From assembly GCA_947247005.1 (NCBI GenBank), contig OX365955.1:34451822-34515821 (forward strand): a DNA stretch of 64,000 nt, read 5' to 3'. The stretch comes from Spisula solida (lineage: Eukaryota > Mollusca > Bivalvia > Venerida > Mactridae). The number at the start of each line of letters is the position of its first letter. Position 1 is the stretch's first letter. A program made the translations under genes and the position numbers. Shown one piece after another: positions 43,833 through 55,441 of the stretch. Below the pieces are notes generated by a model, which was not told the DNA's origin, did no database searches, and saw nothing but the letters and a program-made list of their open reading frames with translations.

Positions 43833-44508
43833 CAGGGTTTTCCCTTGGCATTTTCATATGGGGGTCCCAGGACCCTCAGGGTTTGCATTTTGGGGGTCCC
43901 GGGCAAATTTTGAGGGTCCCTCATAAGCAGATAATTATGTATTTTGGTTGTTGATATTTTGAAAACCTAAAAACTGATAAAACCACAGCTCAAGGGCTTG
44001 AGTAAAGTTTACTGCATCAAACTAGATCAATTTTATAAATAAAATAGCAAAATAGCATGTACCATTGTTTTCAACATTTGTATGATGTACCATACACTAG
44101 TGAGTAACCTACAACGATGTGCCTACCCTAACAATGTCATTTTGTTCCCGACTTTTTTCACGAACGGTACAAATTTTTCAGAGTACGAATTGTGTTGGGT
44201 ACGAAACCTTCGCGTCGACAGCGATATTGCTATTAGTCGTCTGCTTTTTTAGACCGCGTCGTCATTTCGGACATCCGGGTAACAATAAAGTCTGTTTACT
44301 TCGGAACAAATCCTATCGCGGAATATCGCAGCGGAGAATAATCAATTAATATTTTATACAATAATGTGTAAATTGAAAATGCAGCGAACCAGTTACGGCG
44401 GCCGTTGGTAATTGTGGGTCCCGAGGACGCACACACAATTGCAAATGCGGGTCCAACGCCAAAATATTGCGTCAGAGACGCAAGAAACCTGCGTCGGGGA
44501 AATCCCTG
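43833..44508. mobile_element. 676-bp TIR element, 6-bp duplication
   Basis: CAGGGTTTTCCC at the left and GGGAAATCCCTG at the right are inverted (11/12). CACCCT flanks both ends (43827-43832, 44509-44514). GGGTCCC words occur repeatedly in the left 100 bp and again near 44427. The superfamily is unclear: CAGGG ends suggest hAT, but a 6-bp duplication is unusual there. The frame at 44119-44349 has no transposase motif. Confidence 0.6.
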
Positions 44509-44514
44509 CACCCT

Positions 44515-44903
44515 TCAACTTAACTCAATCAGCAGATTATACCAGAGTCGCAAATTCAATCCAATCACCGTCCGATGATATTAGTCTTATATAGCTGGAA
44601 GCTGGACAGACATCTGCTGGAGTAATTTTACTCGAATTATTCATTGCTACTCCTAGTTTGGCTTCTACACGAAGACATCAAATACACCAAATACACCGAT
44701 ATTGGCGAGTCTAAGGTGATTTGTGACCTAGGGCATACCTGCCAACTTTCCAAAATCCAAAAATGGAGTGGTGAAACGACATGCATCACCTAGGTATTAG
44801 TAAAAGTGTCACTTTAATAAACAACAATTGCTGATTTCGGGACAAAAAAATATTGAACAATAAAACTTTATATATGGACACAAACAGACTTATGCCAAAA
44901 ATC
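44515..44903. other. non-coding, nothing recognised
   Basis: Possible transposon end word AGGGCATACCTGCCAACTTT near 44733, without a partner. Confidence 0.4.
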
Positions 44904-46450
44904 TATGCAAGTTGAAAGACTAGTTTTAGTGATCGACCCTTGTATACATGCAAGCTGAAAGACTAGTTTTAGTGATCAACCCTTGTATACATGCAAGTTG
45001 AAAGACTAGTTTTAGTGATTGACCCTTGTATACATGCAAGTTGAAAGACTAGTTTTAGTGATCAACCCTTGTATACATGCAAGCTGAAAGACTAGTTTTA
45101 GTGATTGACCCTTGTACACATGCAAGCTGAAAGACTAGTTTTAGTGATTGACCCTTGTATACATGCAAGTTGAAAGACTAGTTTTAGTGATCAACCCTTG
45201 TATACATGCAAGTTGGAAGACTAGTTTTAGTGATCAACCCTTGTATACAGGCAAGTTGGAAGACTAGTTTTAGTGATCAACCATTGTACACATGCAAGCT
45301 GAAAGACTAGTTTTAGTGATTGACCCTTGTATACATGCAAGTTGAAAGACTAGTTTTAGTGATCAACCCTTGTATACATGCAAGTTGGAAGACTAGTTTT
45401 AGTGATCAACCCTTGTATACATGCAAGCTGAAAGACTAGTTTGAGTGATCGACCCTTGTATACATGCAAGTTGAAAGACTAGTTTTAGTGATCGACCCTT
45501 GTATACATGCAAGTTGAAAGACTAGTTTTAGTGATCAACCCTTGTATACATGCAAGTTGGAAGACTAGTTTTAGTGATCAACCCTTGTATACATGCAAGC
45601 TGAAAGACTAGTTTTAGTGATCAACCATTGCATACATGCAAGTTGGAAGACTAGTTTTAGTGATCAACCCTTGTATACATGCAAGTTGAAAGACTAGTTT
45701 TAGTGATCAACCCTTGTATACATGCAAGTTGGAAGACTAGTTTTAGTGATCAACCCTTGTATACATGCAAGTTGAAAGACTAATTTTAGTGATCAACCAT
45801 TGTATACATGCAAGTTGAAAGACGAGTTTTAGTGTATACATGCAAGTTGGAAGATTAGTTTTAGTGATCAACCCTTGTATACAGGCAAGTTGAAAGACTA
45901 ATTTTAGTGATCAACCATTGTATACATGCAAGTCGGAAGACTAGTTTTAGTGATCAACCCTTGTATACATGCAAGTTGGAAGACTAGTTTTAATGATCAA
46001 CCCTTGTATGCATGCAAGTTGGAAGACTAGTTTTTGTGATCAACCATTGTATACATGCAAGTTGGAAGACTAGTTTTAGTGATCAACCCTTGTTTACATG
46101 CAAGCTGAAAGACTAGTTTTAGTGATCAACCATTGCATACATGCAAGTTGGAAGACTAGTTTTAGTGATCAACCCTTGTATACATGCAAGTTGGAAAACT
46201 AGTTTTAGTGATCAACCCTTGTTTACATGCAAGCTGAAAGACTAGTTTTAGTGATCAACCATTGCATACATGCAAGTTGGAAGACCAGTTTAAGTGATCA
46301 ACCCTTGTTTACATGCAAGCTGAAAGACTAGTTTTAGTGATCAACCATTGCATACATGCAAGTTGGAAGACTAGTTTTAGTGATCAACCCTTGTATACAT
46401 GCAAGCTGAAAGACTAGTTTTAGTGATCAACCATTGCATACATGCAAGTT
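44904..46450. repeat. 43-bp minisatellite, about 36 copies
   Basis: Consensus unit of 43 bp: CATGCAAGTTGAAAGACTAG followed by TTTTAGTGATCAACCCTTGT and ATA. Variants at fixed sites (GCTGAAAG/GTTGAAAG/GTTGGAAG; ATCAACCC/ATTGACCC/ATCAACCATTGCATA) allow units to be typed. One unit near 45825-45840 is internally deleted. Confidence 0.97.
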
Positions 46451-46540
46451 CAGGGGGGATAAACACGTGACCATAATTGTAAACAAGATGGCGGCGTAGA
46501 CGCTGAAATTCGCGTGTTTTGACTGTTTGTTCAAGGTGAG
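46451..46540 (+). promoter_or_regulatory. possible promoter/first exon with YY1-type motif
   Basis: AAGATGGCGGC at 46485-46495 is the full YY1 consensus, which in animals often sits just downstream of transcription starts. A strong donor, CAAG/GTGAGT, follows at 46535/46536. The short ATG frame in the motif ends at once (ATGGCGGCGTAG). No downstream exon was identified. Suggestive only. Confidence 0.35.
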
Positions 46541-47168
46541 TAGGGATTTTAAACATCTTACTTACCCCATCATATGGTACTCAAAACGCGCTTTCCATCG
46601 GTGTATAGTATGCTTGTCTGCTATGTTTACTTTCTGAGAACATTAAGACCAAACTTTTGAATCGAGCGCAAGAAGCGATGGTGTATTTCACGCTATGGAT
46701 CAATTTTAGTGTTTTTATGACAAATTCGCAGTTATGCAGAGTCTTTAATGCAAATTCTTAATAGAAATAGTTTATAATGTATGTCAGCACAAGTCAGTTG
46801 CTCTTATTTATCATATTTACGAGATTTGGCAATTTCGCATCAATTGGTGCATCCCACGCCGAATAAAACGATGGTGCATCCCACGCGCTATTCACAAAAC
46901 AATGGTGCATTTCACGCCGATATTTATTTTATTGCGGAATTGATTCGTACTGCTCATATAAATTGTACGTGTATAAAGACAACATGGCAGCACATGAAAA
47001 TAACGCCAAAGGATGCCAAACGACCGACTAAGTTGTCAGAGAACCAGAGGCAATTGAAATTAGACATCCAAAGCAAGAAAAACTATATCCTTGATCGGAA
47101 TATTTAAGTCGTGCTTTGCCGATAATAAACCATCGCAATACGACACAACAAATAATACTGTTGGAGAC
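46541..47168. other. intergenic or intronic, with TGCATYYCACGC words
   Basis: GATGGTGTATTTCACGC (about 46677), GGTGCATCCCACGCC (46847), GGTGCATCCCACGCG (46873), GGTGCATTTCACGCC (46904) are four versions of one word. The 108-aa frame at 46781-47107 covers three of them and has no known domain. Confidence 0.45.
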
Positions 47169-47333
47169 ACATTAAACGTGTAAAGTCGGTTTAAGCTTTA
47201 GTAGCAGCAACCAGATCGCCTCGCATCAGCACTCTCAAATCAAATACTGCAACAATCAAAGCACCGAGAGTACAGTTGGGAGGCGATCTGGTTGCTGCTA
47301 CTAAAGCTTAAACCGACTTTACACGTTTAATGT
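47169..47333. repeat. perfect palindrome, 53-bp arms
   Basis: 47169-47221 and 47281-47333 are exact reverse complements around a 59-bp loop (arm begins ACATTAAACGTGTAAAGTCG). No mismatch in 53 bp. No target duplication seen. Confidence 0.97.
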
Positions 47334-47649
47334 TCGTTTTCTTACTGCCGATCTTGTCTTGAATGTCAAAATAGGCATATGTGACTATATAGGCATGTTG
47401 GGTATCTAAATAATTGTTAAAAGGTGCATATTAATTTATATGTAATACGTGTATTAAATGCGTATATCAAAAGTAGCTTTAAAATAATACTACGCGCCTA
47501 TTTATCAGATTCTGCAATACCGTCTTGTAATCACTTCCCTCACAGCGTGAGACAGTCTATAGAAAGCGGCTAGCTAGTACAGCGACACCATATGATTGCA
47601 TAACAGTACTTTGCAGACCGTATACGATTCATTGATAAAACCATCACTA
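47334..47649. other. non-coding, nothing recognised
   Basis: No supported feature. Confidence 0.45.
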
Positions 47650-48697
47650 GTATTTGATCCCGGATGACCCAATATAAATCTTGACCTTGTTCATGCTGAG
47701 ATGATCATTGTGACCCAGTTTCATAAAGATTAGATCAAAATTATGACCTCTAGTGACTTTACAACAGTTTTCTATGATTTGACCTTGTGACCTAGTTTTT
47801 GACCCCGTATGACCCAATATCAAACTTGACCTAGATTTTGTTTAAATGATCATTGTGACCATGTTTCATTAAGATTAGGTCAAAATTGTGACCTCTAGTG
47901 ACTGCACAATGTTTTTCTATAATTTGACCTTGTGGCCTAGTTTTTGACCCTGCATGACCCAATATCTAACTAAACCTAGATTTTGTTGACATGATCATTG
48001 TGACCCAGTTTCATAAAGATTAGGTCAAAATTATTACCTCAAGTTACTACACAAGGTTTTTCTACAATTTGACCTTGTGACCTTGTTTTTTACCCCGGAG
48101 GACCCAATATCGAACTTGGCCTAGATTTTGTTGAGATGATCATTGTGACCAAGTTTCATAAAGATCAGGTCAGACATTTCCTCTAGTGACTACACAAGGT
48201 TTTTCTATAATTTGACCTTGTGACCTAGTTTTTGACCCTGGATGACCTAATATTGAACTTGACCTAGATTTTGTTGAGATGATTATTGTGACCAAGTGTC
48301 TTAAAGATAAGGTCAACATTATGACCTCTAGTGACTACACAAGGTTTATCTATGATTTGACCTTGTGACCTAGTTTTTGACCCCACATTACCCAATATCG
48401 AACTTGACCTAGATTTTGTTAAGATGATCATTGTGACCAAGTTTCATAAAGATTAGGTCAAAAGTGTGATCTCTAGTGACTACAAAAGGTTTTTCTATGA
48501 TTTGACCTTGTGACCTAGTTGTTGACCCCAAATTACCCAATATCGAACTTGACCTAGATGATGTTGAGATGATCATTGTGACCAAGTTTCATAAAGATTA
48601 GGTAAAAATAGTGTCTACACAAGCAAATTGTTGACGGACAACCGACGGAGTGATCACACAAAAGCTCACTCTGTCACTTTGTGACTGGTGAGCTAAA
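47650..48697 (+). mobile_element. HINE family 1, 5' truncated
   Basis: Starts within a monomer (TATTTGATCCCGGATGACCC), about seven monomers, short GACGGACAACCGACGG tract, GTGATCACACAAAAGCTCAC and hairpin GTCACTTTGTGACTGGTGAG. Confidence 0.8.
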
Positions 48698-49116
48698 AAG
48701 CAAGCATGTGACTAAAGCAAGGGACTAAATGTCCATGTTATTCTCGTCACTTTGGTCCTTGCTAATAGGACTCATGAGTTACCTGGAAAATACAACATTG
48801 TGTAAATGCATAACAAATGCAACACATGACATGTTTTCGAAATTTAGCATCATATTAGATCATATTTTAATATATGCACAACATGAATATTGATTGCTTG
48901 ACCCTTAACAAAATGTGAGTATTATAATTATATTCATTATATAAACAAGCCATATAATCACATATAACTCTCCATTGCAGGATGGCAATGCTGGTGATAA
49001 TTAAGACAATAAATAAACTATGGCACATTTTATATACTAGTGTAGAAGGGGTCTTATAAAACAATACTGTGTTCAATAAACACTGATGGCCTGTAGAAGC
49101 CTTGTCCATAAAAAAG
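48698..49116. other. non-coding, nothing recognised
   Basis: No supported feature. Confidence 0.45.
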
Positions 49117-49445
49117 CTATGTCAATCAGGGGGTCATAATTCTGTTAAAATATTTGTTAGTGTTACATGGCTTTGATGATGATAGGGGTTTATGATGGTA
49201 AACAAGTATGCCAAGTTTGAAATGCTTTGATGGAATTGATGTAAGACAAAACGGTCAATTTGGACTAACCAAGAACTTGGCCCTTCAATAAGTGATATAG
49301 GTGTGAGGAGAGTGTCAAATACAACATTTATGCAAGTATGACTTGTAGCAAGTGGTATTAATGCCAGACGAAACAGGTCAATTTGGGTTAACCTCATACA
49401 GACGGACAGACCGATCACTCTATGTCTCCCGATCTTTCATTACAG
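49117..49445 (+). mobile_element. HINE-like fragment
   Basis: GGGGTCATAATTCTG, ATGATGGTAAACAAGTATGC and a second half-monomer, ending CAGACGGACAGACCGATCAC. The long minus-strand frame here (49134-49418) is a by-product. Confidence 0.5.
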
Positions 49446-49829
49446 GGGCATAAATTCCAGATTACTGAATGGAATGGGACAATATGAGGACCTTATAAGC
49501 TCTTATAATACAAAATTTATGTACAAAATATTGAAGAGATACATCATTTGATGGTCCATGATGGTTTATTATTGTTAACGCTTTTAAAACTAGTTAATAC
49601 TGAACTGTCACTTTAATTTAATAATACTGCATAATTATAAAATAACAGATTTTAACATAAAAGTATATTTCGGTAAAATACAGAGCATGATAAATTAACA
49701 ACACTTAAAAGCTTATGGTAACAAGGTACATACCAGGCATGAATATTTACCAATAATAGCACCAATAAAACATGTACAGTCTGTTTATTCAGGTCTGTCA
49801 CTTGTATACAAACACTGCAATCTCATAAC
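49446..49829. other. non-coding, nothing recognised
   Basis: No supported feature. Confidence 0.45.
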
Positions 49830-49830
49830 A

Positions 49831-50040
49831 TATAGTGCGCCCAGGATAATGAGAAAGGCGGGAAATGTTGGTATAATCGACAAAGGTGGATTAATCAGAT
49901 GTGAACGATTTATCATAGTGATGTTTTGAGGACAATACTGACCTTATCTGTTTACTTTAGTGATTTGTGAAACCAATTTTGCAACAGTTGACCAAACCGA
50001 TTAATGTTTGTAAATATCACGTTATCCTGGGCGCACTATA
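49831..50040. mobile_element. 210-bp MITE, copy A
   Basis: TATAGTGCGCCCAGGATAA is perfectly inverted at the right end (50022-50040). Interior shared in reverse with copy B at 54115-54321 (ACTGACCTTATCTGTTTA, TTGACCAAACNGATTNATG). TA is the probable target duplication. Confidence 0.82.
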
Positions 50041-50268
50041 ACAATGTATTTTTATTGTTTTAAATATTTTAATTGGGGAAAACCAATATCTTATTCATCA
50101 AGTCACATAATAAAACAATATCTATTAAAATAAGACATTTAGAAGAGTAACTGAAATGATTATGTACACAATGTTATTTAAACAAATGAATTACCCCAAT
50201 AATTGAGTCATATCTTCTAACAGTTATAACAAGTCAGTAAGAATTGCAAGCAATACAGAAGTCCCCTA

Positions 50269-50697
50269 CCGGTTTGAAGCCATGACCTTTAAATTATTTT
50301 GAATGTTTCTGTTGCCATAGCAACCACAATTTTTATCTGAATCAAAACATATTTAGATGGGCATAATCCTCTTATTAGCACCTACCCATATACCAAGTTT
50401 CATAAATATAGCTTGGAAACTATTCGAGTAATGGCATGATCATGATTTTGGACATATTTTCACTCTTTCTGTCTCCATAGCAACCACAATGTTAGTCTAA
50501 ATCAAAATATTATAGACTTGCACAATCCCCTTATTGCCCCCTATCCACATACAAGTTTCATAAACCTAGCTTGGAAAATGTTTGAGTTATGTCAGGATCC
50601 CGATTTTTGACGCACGGACAGAGAAGACGGACAGACCGACGTACAGACAGAGGGCAAACCTGTAGTCCATTCCAGTTGAAAACGGGTAGGGAACTAA
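50269..50697 (+). mobile_element. HINE family 6 with inverted ends
   Basis: Starts AGTCCCCTACCGGTTT and ends AAAACGGGTAGGGAACT, a near-inverted pair. Two ~180-bp monomers (CATAGCAACCACAAT, AAGTTTCATAAANNTAGCTTGG) and a GGACAGAGAAGACGGACAGA tract. A 3'-end relative is near 60900-60926. Confidence 0.65.
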
Positions 50698-50826
50698 CAA
50701 CAAGAGGGCCTATATTATAGCCCCAAATTGCTCACCTGAATAATGTTTATAACTTGTGGATATATAATATACTACTCAAAGTTTGATAAGGATAAAAAAA
50801 TCAATATCCATGTCCCTATTGCTTTA
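50698..50826 (+). repeat. HINE family 1-like 5' end
   Basis: AACAAGAGGGCCTATATTAT, then AAATTGCTCACCTG. No core monomers follow. Confidence 0.5.
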
Positions 50827-52492
50827 CGAGGGGTGATCAATATATTCATGGAATTTTCATCTAGCAATTTTGTTTTGTCAGCAAGGCTCAAAAGCAAATA
50901 AGCATTATTCAGAGTAGGATATCTCCGACCGAATGCACCTATAACATAGTTTTATTCATGTAATGGGTATGTGACGCTGGTCCTCACGTGACGTCATTCC
51001 AAGCGTCACCGTTTGAGCAGCACCAAACTCCTTTCTGGACTCATATCCGACCCAGTGTATACGATTTATTTACTTTTAATAGAGAAATAAGTCTTAAATA
51101 GCCAACTCTGGAATGTAAGGCGGAATTGTTATATAGATATTGTCTCCATGCGTTATTGGACTTAAAACTCAAGAGGGCCCAAAGGGCCCTAGGTCGCTCA
51201 CCTGTTGTAGCAGTACGTGCAAGACCTGTGCTTTGACCTAGTGACCTAGTTCTTGGCCCCATATGACGCAATATTGCACTTGATCTAGATTTTGTTGAGA
51301 TGATCATTGTGACCAAGTTTCATATGGATTAGGCTAAAATTGTGACCTCTAGTGACTATAGAAGGTTTTTCTATGATTTGACCTTGTGACCTAGTTTTTG
51401 ACCCGAGATGACCCAATATCGAACTTGACCTAGATTTTGTTGATATGATCATTGTGACCAAGTTTTATAATGATTAGGCAAAAATTGTGACCTCTAGTGA
51501 CTACACAAGGTTTTTCTATGATTTGACCTTGTGATCTAGTTTTTGACCCCGGATGACCCAATATCGAACTTGACCTAGATTTTGTTGAGGTGATCATTGT
51601 GACTAAGTTTCATAAATATTAGGTCAAAATTGTGACCTCTAGTGACTACACAAGGTTTTTCTATGATTTGACCTAGTGACCTAGTTTTTGACCCCAGATG
51701 ACCCAATATTGAACTTGACCTAGATTTTGTTGGTATGATCATTGTGACCAAGTTTCATAATAATTAGGCCAAAGTTGTGACCTCTAGTGTCTACACAAGC
51801 AAATTGTTGACGGACGACGGACAAAGAGTGATCACAAAAGCTCACTCTGTCACTTTGCGACAGGTGAGCTAAAAATAGCGGTTGGCTTTACTCGGTAGCA
51901 TCATCCCGATGAAGAAGGAATCACGACCTAACAAGTTTAGGGCACAATTTCTAAAGAATTCCTTTCAAATGGAATGAAAGATTTATTGTTTTGTAATCTA
52001 TACTGATCGTAGAGTTCGCCAGTAACATATCGTTCAGAAATATGCCTGTTATTTCTCAGAAAATAAGGAGGAGTATCCCTAACTCTGTCTTAATTATTCC
52101 GTTTATTATTATTTTACCATGGCGTCAGTTTGACAGAGTCCCTTCAATTATATAAACAACAAAATCATGTGTAGACCACTGATTTAGAGTGCAAAGAATC
52201 CCCATACATGTTGATCAAGTCATCTTCGAGCTATCGCAAGGATTTTCCAAGTTATAAATCTTAATGAAATGCCGTTGCTCTGTGATTATTTATTGTCCCT
52301 AACGCTCGACGGCGCACGCTGCAGCTTGGTCACAATAAGTGACGGCATCAAGAACATTGTTACGTCACAATATAATTAATTAATGAAACGCTAGATAATT
52401 GATAGATCTATATTGTCTGGAAATTTCATTGTCCTAGAATCAAAATTTAAAAAGTTAGAAGGAAAGTCTTCGAATATATTGATCACCCCTCG
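50827..52492. mobile_element. mariner-type TIR element carrying a HINE
   Basis: CGAGGGGTGATCAATATATT at the left end is inverted at the right end, and TA flanks both (50825-50826, 52493-52494); the inverted match totals 23 bp with the TA. TA duplication and CGAGGGGTGATC ends fit mariner-like elements. After removing the nested HINE (51168-51873) about 960 bp remain, with no recognisable transposase in any frame, so it is non-autonomous or decayed. Confidence 0.75.
51168..51873 (+). mobile_element. HINE family 1, complete, nested
   Basis: CAAGAGGGCCCAAAGGGCCC start, about four monomers, GACGGACGACGGACAAAGAG, hairpin GTCACTTTGCGACAGGTGAG. Confidence 0.83.
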
Positions 52493-52628
52493 TAACTGAG
52501 CAGAACTGATTAAGAAAAAATATCATTTCAAAGGTAACTGATAAGCCCTTTTGGCAGGGACTAAAGTAGCAAGAATATATGGAAATTGGTGGTCTTTTCT
52601 ATTGTTATACTGTGCAGACCAAAAATAT

Positions 52629-53445
52629 AACAAGAGCTGTCCACGAACAGCGGGCTCCACTATTCGTAGTGCCATGCTATGATAGTATAATCATTATATA
52701 TTCAAAACACAATGCTTCATATCAGAAGCATTATCCTCTGTTGTGTAGAGTGTGGGCCTTCTAAGTCAGAAAAGGGAGATAATATGGCCAAAACGCAGGA
52801 CATTTACCTACTCATGTGTAGGTCCTCTGGGTCAGGAAGGTGAACAAATAAGCATTTCTAAGTAAAAAGGGGCATAATTTCAATAAAATGCTAAATATGT
52901 ATCTACTCCTGTGTAGGGGTTGGGGTCATGATGGTGAACAAGTATGCAAAGTATCAAAGCAATGTATCAATACACTTTAAAGTTATTAGAGGTTAAAAAC
53001 TTGTACCTAAACTTTAACATTTGCATTTCCAAGCCCAAAAGGGGGCATAATTTCAACAAAATGCTTGGTATAGATACCTACCCCTTTTTATGGGTTAGGG
53101 TCATGATGGTGAACAAGAATGCAAAGTATCAAAGCAATGTGTTGATGCACTTTGAAGATATTAGAGGTTAAATAACTTGTACCTAAACTTTAACATTTGT
53201 CTTTTCAAGTCCAAAGGGGGCATAATTTCAACAGAATGCTTGATAGAGTTACCTACTCCAGCATATGGGTTGGGGTCATGATGAGGAACAAGTATGCAAA
53301 GTAAAAAGCAATATCTCAAAGGACTTTGAAAATATAAGAGGTTAAAACCTGTACCTAAACTTTTACATTTAGCATTACGCCACCTCTGCTGCCGACGCTA
53401 GGGTTACTGTATTAGCTCCCTTTATCTACGAATAGTGAAGCTAAT
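52629..53445 (+). mobile_element. HINE family 2, complete
   Basis: AACAAGAGCTGTCCACGAAC leader, about four monomers, then TTACGCCACCTCTGCTGCCG and the 3' hairpin GCTCCC...CTACGAATAGTGAAGCT. Confidence 0.78.
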
Positions 53446-54114
53446 AAATGACTGCATTCTGATATCACAGAGGCTCCAGGGCAGCAAAAACATTTTTAAT
53501 GTTGCTTGGCTTATCAGCACTTAGACATAACTTTTGAAGAAATCTTTATTCTTTTACAAATTGCAGATGTTACATTATGTTTCTGAAAATTCTATCAGTT
53601 CATTTTAATCTATTTGCAAAATGTACACTAGGAAAATTGTTGACCCTTGATTATCAAATGTCGAGAATTATATGTAAAATGAAGTGATCTTCAAGGTCTA
53701 CATTGCTGATATCCATTGTCACATAGGTATAAAAGCGAGAAGCTAGTTTCGGACATAGTGTGATCAATATAGCTCACCTTTTCAGCACGTCATGTTCAGG
53801 TGAGCTAAAACTAGCACATATTGTGCTTAAAATAGTATAATGCTGAAAACTGGAATATTAACAATATATAGAGAACATCGAGTTAAAGTCACATTTCAGC
53901 CATCATTCCCCTTATTGCAGAAAGACAAAATGTCTTCGATTATACAGTCTGCTCTCCTTATCTGAAACTTCATTATATTGTATGTTATCAAATGCCTTGC
54001 AGTAGTTACCTTCCCTTACACGTTACTCTTACCACCGCGTAATCCATCATCGTAAGATTCGGCTTTCAATAACAAACTTCAAAAGTCAAAATCTTGTTAT
54101 AAATAAAATATCCC
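53446..54114. other. non-coding with a HINE 3' end
   Basis: At 53735-53812 GTGTGATCAATATAGCTCAC and AGGTGAGCTAAAA mark the 3' end of a family-1-like HINE without its core. Otherwise nothing recognised. Confidence 0.5.
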
Positions 54115-54321
54115 TATAGTCCACCCAGGATAATGTGATATTTACAAACATGAATCAGTTTGGTCAACAGTGGCAAAATTGGTGTTACAAATCACTTAAA
54201 TAAACAGATAAGGTCAGTAATCTGTTCAAAACATCATTGATAAATCGTGCACATAATTTTAACCCACCTTTGTGGAATATACCAAATTTCCAGCCTTTCA
54301 CATTATCCTGGGTGCACTATA
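54115..54321. mobile_element. 207-bp MITE, copy B
   Basis: TATAGTCCACCCAGGATAAT and ATTATCCTGGGTGCACTATA form imperfect TIRs. Reverse-complement relative of 49831-50040. Confidence 0.8.
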
Positions 54322-54339
54322 ATAGGGGATTATGTTGAC

Positions 54340-54960
54340 AAATCACTCTGTTTCTTAATATTTCACCCTAATGAGGTCTTCTTCAGGAGATGTAACAAGT
54401 TAAACAATCATGCTTTCAATACTAAAACATTATGTAATAGGGCTGCGTACCAGTTTCTGATATAAATCGAATACCGGTATTTTGCGTTCTATCGATACAT
54501 CCTATCGAACGCGTCCGTATCGGTAAAAAAATCGATCAACAGAAATACATTGGTACACATGTAAATCAACAAATCCCCATTTGCAGTCAAGTTTGTTGTC
54601 TTTTTGTATCCTCTCAACATTGGCAGGTCTTCAATGCAGCTTATGTGAATCTAATTTTCAAACAATTATCTGCTAAGCAAACCACTCATGCAATTTAACA
54701 CATGTGTAAATAAATTGCTTATCACATCTCAGGCCTGACTTGATTGTGTTATGCAAGTTAATACATGTTGTAAGTCTGCAAGTGTCTGTTTTATTGTCAA
54801 AAGCAAATATCAAATGATATATCGAATATCGATCATTTTGTATCGATACAAATATCGAATCGATCATTCTAACTGATACGCAGCCCTATTGTGTAATGCA
54901 ATTTGAGTGTCACATCTCCTGAGTAGAGGTCATTAGGTCAAAATATTAAGACAACATTTA
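54340..54960. repeat. inverted arms flanking a hAT MITE
   Basis: CTTAATATTTCACCCTAATG and CAGGAGATGTAAC (54350-54395) recur in inverse form at about 54905-54955 at roughly 80% identity. The hAT MITE lies in the loop. Confidence 0.5.
54438..54888. mobile_element. hAT-type MITE
   Basis: TAGGGCTGCGTA at the left is inverted as ATACGCAGCCCTA at the right (one mismatch). Flanks TTATGTAA and TTGTGTAA (54430-54437, 54889-54896) are an 8-bp duplication with one change. Interior rich in ATCGAT/TATCGATA words, as in 39251-39748. Confidence 0.8.
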
Positions 54961-55441
54961 ACAGTCAATTTCGCGATTTGCTTCTCGCATCTATTCTCAA
55001 CAAATTTTGAATGCATCTATTGCTACTGACTGATGTTTTATATTGCCTGTCTTCGTTTCCATTGCAATAGTTTATATAACGTCTATTTCAGCAATGAAGC
55101 AATGTGTAGGGACTTCTTTAAGCAGCTTCGTCTCCATTTTGAAATGTCATGTGACATTTTTATTATCACATGGTATGTCATGATGGCAGTGGCTAATGAA
55201 GTGATCGTTGCGAGGAACTTGGTATGTTATGTCAAAGAATTCAGCTGTATTATGGGAATTTCATTCTTGTATTTGAACTAGAATCGAATGGGTCTTTCAC
55301 AAAACATGTCTCCCACACCTCATTTTTCACTATTAAAGGCCTACAACTCCAACAATAATCATTCACCCTACAATTCCTGACAATATAACTATGTAGGAGC
55401 CATAATCCTTGCCTAAACATATTACATAAACTTACTTGTTT
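54961..55441. other. non-coding, nothing recognised
   Basis: Frames at 55033-55281 and 55250-55462 lack motifs; part of the latter overlaps the following palindrome family. Confidence 0.45.

Noticed and set aside
44904..46450. CRISPR-like array (36 repeats of similar size)
   Set aside because: Units are contiguous 43-bp repeats with no unique spacers, and the genome is animal.
46781..47107. 108-aa plus-strand frame as a gene
   Set aside because: No recognisable motif; it overlaps repeated GGTGCATYYCACGC words and lacks splice or promoter support.
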